Assembly: GCA_003550305.1 (NCBI GenBank)
Contig: QKYT01000531.1
Span: 25,371 to 78,320, forward strand
Direction: 5' to 3'
DNA from: Glomus cerebriforme
Taxonomy: Eukaryota > Glomeromycota > Glomeromycetes > Glomerales > Glomeraceae
DNA: 52,950 nt
Every line of letters begins with the position of its first letter. Position 1 is the first letter of the stretch. A model generated the notes under the pieces. It had not been told where the DNA came from. It did no database searches and worked only from the letters and a program-made list of their open reading frames with translations. The position numbers were made by a program, and so were the translations under genes. Positions 35,492 through 47,111 of the stretch are shown in pieces.

Positions 35492-37969
35492 TTAACTAGT
35501 TTTAGTATGGTTTCCTATTTTAATTTTTATTAATAAAAATAATAAATGTAAACGATTATTAATCAAATAAATATTACCGATCTCGTCATCAATATTCGAT
35601 TCTTCGATCTTTCGCTTTCCACAAGAAGTTGCAATCGTATTTAATGGTTTGCTAGTATGAATTGTATCTAGATGTTGGATAGTTGTAGAATTCAAATTCG
35701 AATTTGGTGAAGATAAACTAAAAAAAAAACAATATTCAAATAATTAGTAACTCAATTTAACAATATAAAATTTTTTATTTCATAATTGCAAATACCTTTT
35801 GAAATCTATATCAAATTTTAAATCTATTGAGATATAGTCTAAAAAAAATGGAATTTAATGTATTTACTCAAAAAACTAATTAAATATTTATAGTACAAAC
35901 CTTTTAAAGATGAATTGATGGATGAATATTTAGAAATTAAAGAGTTTAATGGTCTACTTGTATAAATGGCTTTTGAATGAGGTTTTTCAATAAATTCAGG
36001 ACCAAGCTTCTTTGAACTTATTAACTCATTTCTTTTTATTTCAGCTTGATCAAATTGTTCTCTATTTTTATTTTTAAAAAACCAACTACCAAAAGTATTA
36101 CGAATTTTTTTTATAGAAGGTCTTTTTTTTGGATCTGAATTCCAGCAACTTTTCATCAAATCAGCATAACATTCTGGTGTATCTTCTGTAATTTCAGGTC
36201 GTACTCCATTAAGAATTTTATAAATAAGAATATGATCATGTTCGACATTAGCAAAAGGTTTACAACCTGTTGTAAATTCCCAAATAATCATACCCATACT
36301 ATAAATATCAGATTCTTTAGAAAATGCAGACCCTCGAAATATTTCTGGTGCAATATAAGGTATTACTCCATATATTTCATTATTTGATGAAGTGTTATTT
36401 GCAGGTTGTGATAATCCCAGGTCTCCAATTTTCCATTGATGTCTACGTTGTCTTATTTTATAATAATCAATATAATTATCAAACAATATATTTCCACTAT
36501 GAATATCTCGATGTATAAATTCTGCATTGTGAATAGTTTCAAGACTAAAATAAAAACAATTAACAAAATAGTATTATGAATCATTAAATTATAAATATAA
36601 AAATATAAAAAATACCCTTCTAATATTTGCCATAAAAAATATAATTTTTGTTTATTCCATGTAATGTCTGTGAAATTCCTTTGTAAATAATTATGTAAGT
36701 CACCTCCAGATGCATATTGCATAACTAGCATATAATCCCCCAATTTAGGATCTTTTGTAAAACCATAAGTTTCAATAATATGATGTTTAATTTTATAACA
36801 AGTATAATTGGATTTTAACTATTAAATTTAAAGATTTTAAAAATAGGTCCATCATAATAAAAAGTATGTAAGAAAATATAATTAATAAATATATTTACCT
36901 CATTTAAAAAATATTTGTTAATACCTTGAGAATTTTCATATTTTTTTATAATGACAGTTTTGATCGACCAAGTTGCTCGATATATAGTGCCAAATCCTCC
37001 TTTTGCTATTTGTTCCACATTTGTAAAATGAGAATATGGTATCCATCCTATCATTGGTTCTACTTTTTGACAAATGGAATCCAATATATTATTGTGACCT
37101 AATGGTTCAAAATATTCTTTAATATTTTTTAAATTTTTATCAAATTCATCTATCTTTAAATTATCGTGTATATTAAGTTTTAAGTTAAGAAGAAATTCAT
37201 CAAGATTACTATTGCCACTGCTAATACTTATGATAGATGATATTCTTTTACATTTTTTACATTGAGATTTATCTGTAAGCCCAAAAATAATATTTGTTGT
37301 CAAACAATATCTACACCCAATATAAAGCATATTGCAATGCGAACAATACTTTTGACAATCTGATGTTGATATTAATTTTGAATCACATCTACAATGAGAT
37401 AAATTATGCCACCATGGTAAATAAATAGTTGTAATAGTTTTTTTAGTTAAGGTTGATTCTATCAATCCATAAGAAATTTTATAACAATCCAAACATAATT
37501 TGAAACGTCTCGAAGTATTTGTATTTGTTCCTTGATATAATGATTTTCCGCATAATTTACAATGTTCTTCACTTTCAAGCATCTTATTGTATAATTTAAT
37601 GTAAGAAGGATCTTTATATATCTCATATTCAGGTATTTGTTTAAAACATAAAATTCCTAGATAATTTTTACAACATTCTCGAATGTTTTGTGATTCAAAC
37701 ATTATATTTATTTCATGTTCTTTACATTCCAAGTTTCTTGTGTATAAATATATATTCAAATATTTATCATAATCTGTTATATTAGTAATATAATATGATA
37801 AACATTTTTTGCAATATTTTAACCAATAACTAAAAAGTGCCTTAATGTATTCTTCTTTGCAATAGATACAATTTTTATCACTCTTATCAAAAGAAATAAA
37901 ATTAATAGGTATAGGACTAGATTTTAATTTTGGAGTTGGATCAAATGAATTTTCATCATTTGATTCCAT
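35492..37969 (-). CDS. cysteine-rich protein kinase (six exons, 707 aa)
   Basis: Exons are complement 36899-37969, 36616-36818, 35901-36544, 35796-35838, 35578-35717 and 35492-35514; all borders are GT-AG and the frame is kept. Start ATG 37969. The first 300 residues carry many CxxC pairs (CIYC, CKLC, CSHC, CRYC, CKKC) like tandem zinc-binding units, with a WWHNLSHCRC segment. WIPYSHF leads into the kinase domain: AKGGFGTI loop, VIIKK lysine, HRDIHSGN (436-443), and DLG (466-468) in place of DFG, then YIAPEIFRG. HRD and the catalytic Asn are intact, so it is probably active. The last intron (35515-35577) is 63 bp, free of stops and in frame, so its retention would just add 21 residues. The C-terminal tail has no domain. 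Confidence 0.88.
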
Positions 37970-38617
37970 TTTGCAATTAAAAAAAAGAGAATTCGATTTT
38001 TTTATAGTTCATAGTTATGCATATTGCTGATCGCATTATGATGGAACTTTCTGTTGGTAATACAGAAAGTATTTTAGATTTTCCATAGTACTGTTGTACA
38101 ACATAAAAGTCTACTTGGAAGTACTTGCATTAACTTTATCAGTTAAATTGGCTTATTCAATAAAAATAAGTATCTTTTAAGTGGATCCACTACGAAATGT
38201 TGACTAGAATTGATTTTCATCCGAAATTAAATTAAAATATTTGAATTTAAATCCGGTCAAATTAGAATTCTAAATGCGATAAAGAAATTCCAACCTGTAT
38301 TTTAAATTCAGACTGAAAATTAACTTCAATTACAACAGAAATTCCCAGTAACTTTTCCACTGTCACGTGACTTGAATTTGTCTATTCGTCATTCATCACA
38401 TGATTAATTTCTTAATCAACAGAGGCGCAAAAATTTTATGGCGGTAAATATTTATGACGATCAAATCTTATGATCATAATATTGAAAGTTTGTACTATTT
38501 AACTACTTTAAATATCCAATCATCCAATCTGTAGCTTAATGTCAATAAACAATTTTATACGACAAAAAAAAATTATAAATTGACGGCATAAACCATTTGT
38601 TTAATAAAGTGCTAAAA
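37970..38617. other. divergent promoter region between two kinase genes
   Basis: The minus-strand cysteine-rich kinase and the + strand Sel1-kinase gene start 648 bp apart and diverge, so regulatory sequence may be shared. GTCACGTGAC (38363-38372) is a perfect palindrome with an E-box core (CACGTG). No other feature is recognised. Confidence 0.5.
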
Positions 38618-41600
38618 ATGTCAACTCCTCCTGATATTGATTGGTTAAAGCAATCAGCAGAAAATGGGGACAAAAATGCAATGAATGATTTAGCCACATG
38701 TTATAAAAATGGTAATGGAATAGAAAAGAATTTAGAAAAAACCTTCTATTGGTATCAAAAAGCAGCAGAAATGGATCATCTTGATGCACAATTTAATTTA
38801 GCTGAATGTTATGGCAATGGTGAAGGAACAGAAGAGAATTTAGAAAAAGCCTTTTATTGGCATCAAAAATCAGCAGAAAATGGCAATGACATTGCACAAT
38901 ATAACTTAGCTCTAAGTTATAAATATGGGTTAAAAAAAGAAAAAAATTTAGAAAAAGCCTTTTATTGGTATCAAAAAGCAGCAGAAAAGGATAACGAACT
39001 TGCAATAAATAATTTAGCTGTATGTTATCAAAATGGTGAAGGAACAGAAAAAAATTTAGAAAAAGCCTTTTATTTATATCAAAAAGCAGCAGAAATGAAT
39101 CAAATTAATGCACAATCTAATTTAGCTGCTTGTTATTATAAGGGTGAAGGAACAGAAAAGAATCCAGAAAAAGCCTTTTATTGGTTTAAAAAAACAGCAG
39201 AAAATGGTAATGAACTTGCAATGAATAATTTAGCCACATGTTATAAAAATGGTGAAGGAACAGAAAAAAATTTAGAAAAAGCCTTTTATTGGTTTCAAAA
39301 AGCATCAGAAAATGGTAATAAATATGCAATTAATAATTTAGCCACATGTTATTACAATGGTAATGGCACAGAAAAGGATTTAATAAAAGCCTTTTATTGG
39401 TATCAAAAAGCAGCAGAGATGAATCAGATTAATGCATTATTTAATTTAGCTGTATGTTATAAAAATGGTGAAGGGACAGAAAAGAATTTAGAAAAAGCTT
39501 TTTATTGGTATCAAAAGGCAGCAGAAATGAATCATATTAATGCACAATTTGATTTAGCCCTGTGCTATTACAATGGTGAAGGAACAGAGGAGAATTTAGA
39601 AAAAGCCTTTTATTGGTATCAAAAAGCAGCAGAAATGGATCAAATAAATGCACAAATTAATTTAGCCCTGTGCTATTACAATGGTTTTGGAGCAGAAAAA
39701 AATTTAGGAAAAGCCTTTTATTGGTGTCAAAAAGCAGCAGAAAATGGTTCTGAAATTGCAATAAATAATTTAGCAAACTTTTATAAAAATGGCTTAGGAA
39801 CAGAAAAAAATTTAGAAAAAGCCTTTTATTGGTATCAAAAAGCAGTAGAAAATGGTGATAAACTTTCAATAAATGATTTAGCCACATGTTATTACAATGG
39901 TGAAGGAACAGAAAAGAATTTAGAAAAAGCCTTTTATTGGTATCAAAAGGCAGCAGAAAATGGTATTGAAATTGCAATAAATAATTTAGCAAACTGTTAT
40001 AAAAATGGCTTTGGAACAGAAAAGAATTTAGAAAAAGCCTTTTATTTGTACCAAATAGCAGCAGATAATGGTGTTAAAATTGCAATAAATAATTTGGCCA
40101 TATGCTATAAGAATGGTTTTGGAACAGAAAAAAATTTAGAAAACGCCGTTTATTGGTTTTAAAAAGCAGCAGAAATAGATCAAATCAATGCACAATTTAA
40201 TTTGGCTTCATGTTACTACAATGGTGAAGGAACAGAAAAGAATATAGAAAAAGCCTTTTATTGGTATCAAAAAGCAGCAGAAAATGGGGTTGAATTTGCA
40301 ATACATAATTTAGCCATATGTCATTATAATGGCTTTGGAACAGAAAGAAGTTTAGAAAAGGCCTTTTATTGGTTTCAAAAAGCAGCAGAAAATGGCAATG
40401 AAGCTGCAATGAATATTTTAGCCATATGTTATTATGAAGGTGAGGGAACAGAAAAAAATTTAGAAAAATCCTTTTATTGGTTTCAAAAAGCAGCGGAAAA
40501 TGGTAATGAAACTGCAATGAATATTTTAGCCACATATTATTATAATGGTGAAGGAATAGAAAAGAATTTAGGAAAAGCCTTTTATTGGCATCAAAAAGCG
40601 GCAGAAAATGGTAATAAAATTGCAATAAACAATTTAGCCAAATATTATAAATATGGTGAAGGAATGGAAAAGAACTTAGAAAAAGCCTTTCATTTGTATA
40701 AAAAAGCAGCAGAAATGGATCAAATTAATGCACAATTTAACTTAGCCCTTTGTTATTACAATGGTGAAGGAACAGAAAAGAATTTAGAAAAAGCCTTTTA
40801 TTGGTATCAAAAGGCATCAGAAAATGGTGATATTTATTCAATGAATAATTTAGCTCTATGTTATAAAAGAGGTAAAGGAACAGAAAGAAATATGGAAAAA
40901 GCCTTTTATTGGCTCCAAAAAGCAATAGAAAATGGTAATCATAAAGATATAATGAATCATTTAGCCGTATGTTATTACAATAGTGAAGAAACTGAAGAGA
41001 ATTTAGAAAAAGCCTTTTATTGGTTTCAAAAAGCAGCAGAGATGGATCAGATTAATGCACAATTTAATTTAGGCATGTGTTATAGAAATGGTAGAGGAAC
41101 AGAGAAAAATTTAGAAAAAGCCTTTTATTGGTTTCAAAAAGCAGTAAAAAATGGTAATAATAATGCAATGTATAATTTGGCCATGTGTTATTATAATGGT
41201 GAAGGAACAGAAAAAAATTTGGAAAAATCATTTTATTGGATTCAAAAGGCTGCAGAAAGTGGTAATGGATTTGCAATGAGTATTTTAGCTAACCATTACA
41301 ATTATGTTGGAACAAAAGAATATTCAGAAAAAGCATTTTATTGGTATCAAAAAGCAGTAGAAAATAATAATGCGCTTGCAATAAATGATTTAGCCACATG
41401 TTATAAAAATGGTGAAGGAACAAAAAAAAATTTAGAAAAAGCCTTTTATTGGTATCAAAAAGCAGCAGAAAATGGTGATATTTATTCAATGAATAATTTA
41501 GCTGTATGTTACAAAAATGGTGAAGGAACGGAAAAGGATTTAGAAAAAGCCTTTTATTGGTGTCAAAAAGCAGCAGAAAATAGTAACGAACCTGCAATGA

Positions 41601-43158
41601 ATGATTTAGTCACATATTATAAAAATGGCTTAGGAACAGAAAAGAATTTAGAAAAGGCCTTTTATTGGCGTCAAAAAGCAGCAGAAAATAGTAACGAACC
41701 TGCAATGAATGATTTAGTCACATATTATAAAAATGGCTTAGGAACAGAAAAGAATTTAGAAAAAGCCTTTTATTGGCGTCAAAAAGCAGCAGAAAGTGAC
41801 AAGATAACTTCTAAAAATTCTAACAATAATGAATTATGTAAAGAATGCAAGCAACCATATGCTAATCATTATTGGTGTCAACAATGTAATACTAAACGAT
41901 TCCAACAAGAATTTTCAAAGTGGACTAGTGAAAATGAATTTATTGACAAATTTATTCAGGAGGCACAAATTAACGCTAAAAATAATTATGAAGTTTTAGA
42001 ATGGATACCTTACAATAGATTGAAAAATATTAATGATCATGATAAAGGAGGATTCAGCAAAATTTATAAGGCTATTTGGTTAGATGGACCTATTGACAGT
42101 TGGAATTTTGATAAAAAACAATGGAATAGGTGGAATTCCTCAATAGGTTATAAAGTTATTCTTAAAAGTATTGATAACTTCTCAGGTTTAAATAGTAAAT
42201 TCTTAAGTGAGGTAATGATATTTATATTTAATAGTTAATTTGTTTATTCATTTTTATTGAAAATTAATGATTTTTATTATTTATATAGTGGAAACATCAT
42301 TACAATTGTCAGAAAAAATCATTTTCAAAATTCATTCAATTTTTTGGAATTACTCAAGATCCAAATAATTTAAATTATATAATGGTGATGAGTTATGCAA
42401 AAGAAGGAAGTTTAAGAAAATGTTTATCTAAGATAGTTAAATTTAAATGGCAGCACAAATTACAATTATTGAAAAATATTATTTTGGGACTTAAGGTGAT
42501 ACATGAATCAGATCTTGTTCATTGTGATCTTCATGATGGTAATATTTTAATATCAGATGATTATAATGAAACATATATTATTGATTTAGGATTATGTAAA
42601 TCCATAAGTGAGTTACAAGATTCTATTGATAGAAACTATGGAGTTTTGCCTTATATAGCACCTGAAGTAATAAGAAATGAACCTTATACTTCAGCAAGTG
42701 ATATCTATAGTTTATCAATGATAATGTGGGAATTTACATCAGGTATTCCTCCATTTAATAATAAAACACATGACCATATACTTAGTTTAAGTATTTGTGA
42801 AGGAGAACGTCCTAAAATTATTGAAAATACCCCAAAATGTTATGTAGATTTATTGGAAAAATGTTGGAATTCAGATCCTTTTAAAAGACCAACCGTAATA
42901 GATCTTGAAAATATTATATCTCTATGGCTTAATTGTGTTAATAAATATTATGAGCTAAATGACGATGATGATGAAAAGGTTATATTAGGTATAGATATTG
43001 AAACCCAATTCAAAAATGATATGTATAGATTTGTAAAAGCTAATAAAGCTTTAATACAAGAACAGGTTAATACGTCTATTATAGAATTTGATGCAAATAG
43101 TTTACTTACTGAAGTTTTAGTTCAAAACAACTCAGAGTGCTTGGATTGTGTAATTTAA
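38618..43158 (+). CDS. Sel1-repeat / protein-kinase fusion, interrupted by one nonsense codon
   Basis: Exon 1 is 38618-42211 (1198 codons) and exon 2 is 42289-43158; the 77-bp GTAATG…ATAG intron lies at LSE|WKHH, the same site as in the 10101 kinase. ATG 38618 (MSTPPDIDWL) is the first in frame. Twenty-nine Sel1-type 36-residue units follow (consensus A..NLA.CYKNGEGTEKN, LEKAFYWYQKAAE), forming an alpha-solenoid. A CKEC…CQQC zinc motif (from residue 1074), a WTSENEFIDKFIQEAQ linker and a kinase domain (KGGFSKIY, VILK, HCDLHDGN 1276-1283, DLG 1297-1299, YIAPEVIRN) complete it. A TAA at codon 515 (40160-40162) replaces CAA of a WFQK repeat, and the same frame is open on both sides. Unless this is an error or is read through, it yields only 514 residues without the kinase. 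Confidence 0.85.
40160..40162 (+). other. in-frame TAA inside the Sel1 array
   Basis: The repeat unit reads AVYWF-stop-KAAEID where all other units have W(Y/F/C/H/L/R)QKAAE. A single C-to-T change of CAA explains it. No splice donor or acceptor nearby would remove it. Confidence 0.85.
41573..41788 (+). repeat. near-identical 108-bp tandem pair at the end of the Sel1 array
   Basis: The 108-bp unit starting at 41573 (GCAGAAAATAGTAACGAACC…) recurs at 41681 with almost no changes. Both copies encode the variant ENSNEPAMNDLVTYYKNGLG. Other units in the array differ far more, so this is a recent unequal-crossover duplication. Confidence 0.9.
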
Positions 43159-44158
43159 AAATTTATTATGTTCATTATTAATTATTGGATTATTTCATTA
43201 TATACATAACTATATATCTTTATATTATGTAATTTATAAATTATATTTATAATAAAGTAGAAAATAAACATTATTCTAAAATTAGCCGGATCTTTTACTA
43301 TTTGTTAAGTATTAGCTGCTCTAATTTTTTTTTCAAATAAATTTTATAAACGTATTGTATAAATTGAATAAGGAATATAAATTTTCACATTATCATAAAT
43401 CTTATGTCGCATATTTGATATTGTATAAAGACAACTTGTTATAACAATTAAAAAACTTTATCTATATCGAATTTATAAATTCATCTTTGCTCAAAAATGC
43501 GTTATACATTTAATTTTTTTTATATATTAAAATTTTTACTGCAATTTATTGTTTTACTATAAAGTTCACAAGTATAATTTGTACTGATATCATCGCCTGG
43601 AAACCATCAAAATAAGTTCCATAAATTGAATAAGCAATTTTCATTATTCTATTGCTATCTTTAATTCTCAAAACCAATAGTTTATTCAAAACACTGTTTT
43701 AGCCCAAACTCTTATTCGAAACTTGACCATGTCCCAAACTAACCGAGAATTTACTAGCTTGATTTGGGATATGGTAAATTTCGGACATAAAATCATCCCA
43801 AGTTTGATTTGAGATGATTACATTTGGGCTACAACAGAAACAAAAAATTTACATAAGTATTTATTTTCAAAAAAAATCTCTTTGCTAACGCATTTGTATC
43901 ACAACCAACGTGAGACTTTATAAATCAAGAGTTAATGAGGGCTTCTTTCCCACCCTTTTCTTTTTATTAAAATGAATTATCATCAAATGAAATACCTGCA
44001 TTGAGACAAATGATCAATGATTACTGTGCCATTTATAAAACAGATAATACAATTTTTATTTATTGTAAAAATAAAATTTACATAAGAATGTTTAAAAATA
44101 ATGATCAATATAAGTCTCTTAATATTCAGAAAAGACGGTTTACTGCTGTGGTAGGTTA
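43159..44158. other. convergent intergenic region with a small transposon
   Basis: It lies between the 3' ends of the Sel1-kinase and the minus-strand BTB gene. Apart from the element at 43694-43837 it is AT-rich with no supported feature. Confidence 0.5.
43694..43837. mobile_element. 144-bp MITE-like element with CTGTTNTAGCCCAAA ends
   Basis: CTGTTTTAGCCCAAA at the left end and the reverse complement of the right end (CTGTTGTAGCCCAAA) match at 14 of 15 positions. Inside, GACCATGTCCCAAACTAA and an inverted GGGATATGG-type copy give a partly palindromic centre. AAACA may be a 5-bp duplication, but the borders are uncertain. Related by its end and by the CCATGTCCCAAA motif to the 61-bp element at 9041. 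Confidence 0.6.
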
Positions 44159-45642
44159 CTAAATCTTGTTTAATTTTGGTTTTAATACTAATTTAAATGC
44201 TTCAATTTCTTCAATTATATAAGTACCATAACCAAAATTCATGTTATATTTATAAGTATTAACATTATTAACATTTAAATTACAATTTTTCATAGATAAA
44301 GCGCCTCCACCAAAATTAAACCCAAAATTCTCAAAATTATAAATTGCCATATTGTATATTGTCACATGACTTAATTGCATATTATCATCCTTATCAAAAG
44401 AAAAAATAAAACTATCTTTAGAAGAAATATACCCTTTAGATTGAGTGTTATAAAATCCAACCGGAGTATAACCACCGAATATTTTTTGTGAATTTTTACA
44501 CTTTACTAAAACTAAAATTTGTAAATGTAATTTACATTTATTTCTAAATAAATTAGTTTTGATTCCATCTTGATTACCTCGATAAATAAGGTCAAAATTG
44601 TATGTACTTTTTATATTGATATACTTAACAATATTAGAAATAACTTCTGGTTTAATAATCTTCGATATAATATGGCTATTTCCAACTCGTGGAGATAAAG
44701 TGGTATGTTCAGTAGGTAATGTACCTTTAATATAAAATTCTTCAATTTCTTCATATATGTAGTTAGGAATACAACCCTTATAAGGACGAACTTTATCAAA
44801 ATAATCGGTAGGAGAAATATCCACAAACCGAATAAGGGGAATAAATTTATATAAAGTTTTCATTAATTCTTCATAATTTTCATTATTCCATCTGCTTCTA
44901 TCACTATTCTCGCTTCTTAAACCAGGAGTTTGTTCAATTCCCCATTTAATTAAACAATCCCAAATTAAAATTTCTTCGACCAGCAAGTCATCTCGTTCAA
45001 GTAGGCTATAGAAAATATCCTTATCCAATGAGAGGAATTTTTTTGAAGTAAAAAATTGTTTAGGATCATTACAAATATATGTGTAACAATAATTTCGTAG
45101 TTTTTCACAACTCGCAAGCTTATATACAGAATGAAGAACGAGAATAAAATTATTATTAACCCAGGTTGTTCGCTTTTCAATTAAGTAATCTTGAACGTGA
45201 TTAAATAATTCTTCAATAAGTAATTCATCAGATGCGACTAGAAGTCTAAGAATAATTTCACTTTGATAATTTGTTAAGTCAAGTTCACCCGTGTAAATAT
45301 ACCTTGTGAAATTAATTTAAAATTATAAATCAACCAAAATAATTTATGATAATGAATTTATATATAATAAATATAAAATATAACTTACTTTAAAATCATA
45401 TCAAAAACAATTGGAGTGATATTTGGTTTATTAAACATAATCATATTATCCTTCTTTGTAATCCATTCAGTTGCGAACGCACATTTAAAGTAATAAGAAC
45501 GAGCGCGTAAAATTAAGGAATGTACTCGAAATTCTCTTATATTTTCATGTTCACCGACTTGAATAATAGTATCAAAGTTATCAGCATCATTTAATAACAA
45601 AGAAATATCTTTTAAAAGACCGGAATGAAAAACTGAAGTCAT
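44159..45642 (-). CDS. BTB-BACK-TLDc domain protein (two exons, 465 aa)
   Basis: Exons are complement 45389-45642 and 44159-45302, with an 86-bp phase-2 intron (MILK|YIYTGEL). Exon 2 is open all the way from the acceptor. Start ATG 45642. BTB has FDTIIQVGEHEN and EFRVHSLILRARSYYF. BACK has ERDDLLVEEILIWDCLIKWG. TLDc has LIYRGNQDG in place of RGSRDG, then IFGGYTPVGF, a 13-residue loop, DSFIFSF and IEEIEAFKL. The YTGELDLTNYQ junction groups it with the 20883 pseudogene and the 47572 copy rather than with the 12676/18431 genes. About 270 bp of its upstream region is shared with the next gene. Confidence 0.9.
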
Positions 45643-45930
45643 TTTTTAATGTTATAGAATTTTTTTATCAGTTATTAAATTTTCGCAGATTATTTTTCAG
45701 ACATGACGTTATAATTATGTCATTATTTATCATCAAATAATTTTCCTGTTGTGAGAAAATAATAATTAACTTTTATTTTTGTGGCTTTATTATCTAAGCT
45801 TTTTTCACGTGAGTGACGGTAAAAACTAAAAAATCATCCGATTCGTTATGTTACACAACCAATATTCCAATTCCATAATTTACCACTTCGTAAATTATAT
45901 TCTTAAATATAAACGATTACTGCGTGTTTT
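45643..45930 (-). promoter_or_regulatory. promoter region shared with the 47572-49046 paralogue
   Basis: This upstream segment aligns by eye with 49047-49330. Shared blocks are ACATGACGT(T/A)A…AATTAT, ATCATCAAA, TGTGGCTTTATT and GTTACACAA, and both also hold CACTTCGTAAAT. TGACGT lies at 45704-45709, about 62 bp upstream of the start codon, and a GTCA inverted half follows 11 bp further away. TGACGT is the ATF/CREB-type bZIP half-site; binding is not shown. Confidence 0.5.
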
Positions 45931-46405
45931 ATTTTCTTTTTATAAAATAATGTAAATTAGTGATTTTAGTATAATTTGGGATGATAGTAAATAAGTAGAA
46001 TGTATTATAAACAAATATTACTATGCGATATTTTATCGTAATACGTAAATGCTTAATATATTATTGTATAATCGTGAACATAATAGACGTGTAAAGTCAA
46101 ATTTGATTCTAAGAAAATAAAAATAATTCATTAATTATTTTATGATGACAATATAATGATATTCTTGTTATTTTATGAGTTACTGTATATTAGGTATAAA
46201 CAAAATTTATTCGCTGTTGGAATCTTTATGTATCACAAGGTCAATTTTAATCGTGTTCTTTAACGCTAACAAATGTTGACGATTATAATATTAAATGTAA
46301 TAATACAAGTTTTTTATTTTAATTCAGTGTTATGGGTATATTTAGAATTAATAAAATATATCCGTTATTATATTCAATAAAAATTGGCCCTTATAACATT
46401 TACTG

Positions 46406-46500
46406 TTCTAAATAAGCACCCGCCCCCTTTTGAAGATAATGCCGGCCAAAGCGCGAGCTAAAATTATCGTATTCAGGTCAGGGTACTTATTTTTGAGAGT
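46406..46500. mobile_element. possible inverted-repeat element with AATAAG(C/T)ACCC ends
   Basis: TTCTAAATAAGCACCC on the left pairs with GGGTACTTATTTTTGAG on the right, with one insertion and one mismatch. The inside is GC-rich for this window (CGCCCCC, GCCGGCCAAAGCGCGAGC). No clear target duplication is seen, so the borders are uncertain. Confidence 0.45.
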
Positions 46501-47111
46501 GTATTTCCAGTGAGACTATACCATACTATTGAATATGTTGATTGTCTTTAATTCGTAAAGAAAATATTTTTATTGTTCACCTAAAAAAAAAGAGAATGAA
46601 TCAACATTATTGGATGAGATAATGTAGTAATACGATATTGTTGGTAAGACTGTCAATATCATAAAATCAAATTAGAAGTTTCATTATATATTTTGCATTA
46701 TTTTTATTATATGAAACTTTAAAAAAACTAAATTATGGTCATAAAAAAAGTATACTTATAATACTTTAATTTTTTTTCGATTTATTAATTTAATAAATAT
46801 AGAGAATTGAGATAATAGAGGTGAATGTTTCATAAATCACATAAACTAATATAGTTCCTCTCAACAAAACAAAAAAATTACATTACTTGAACTGCAAAAA
46901 AATGTCATACTTTGTTCTATTTATTTAGAAAAAAATTTAATTTCGTTGATTATTTTTAATATAAATTGTAAACTTATATTTAACGAGCTTACGAGCGAGG
47001 CAAAGCTGTATTGGAATGGTAGGCACAAATCGATGGTAAAAATTTTCTTACAATACAAATTTTGAATTTGCATCTGATAAACTTGATTTTGTACTAATCT
47101 TGGTACTTTTG

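Noticed and set aside
38601..41597. Many minus-strand open frames antisense to the Sel1 array (repeating FLLLFDTNKRLFLNFFLF-type sequence)
   Set aside because: They mirror the 36-codon periodicity of the + strand repeats and are shadows, not genes.
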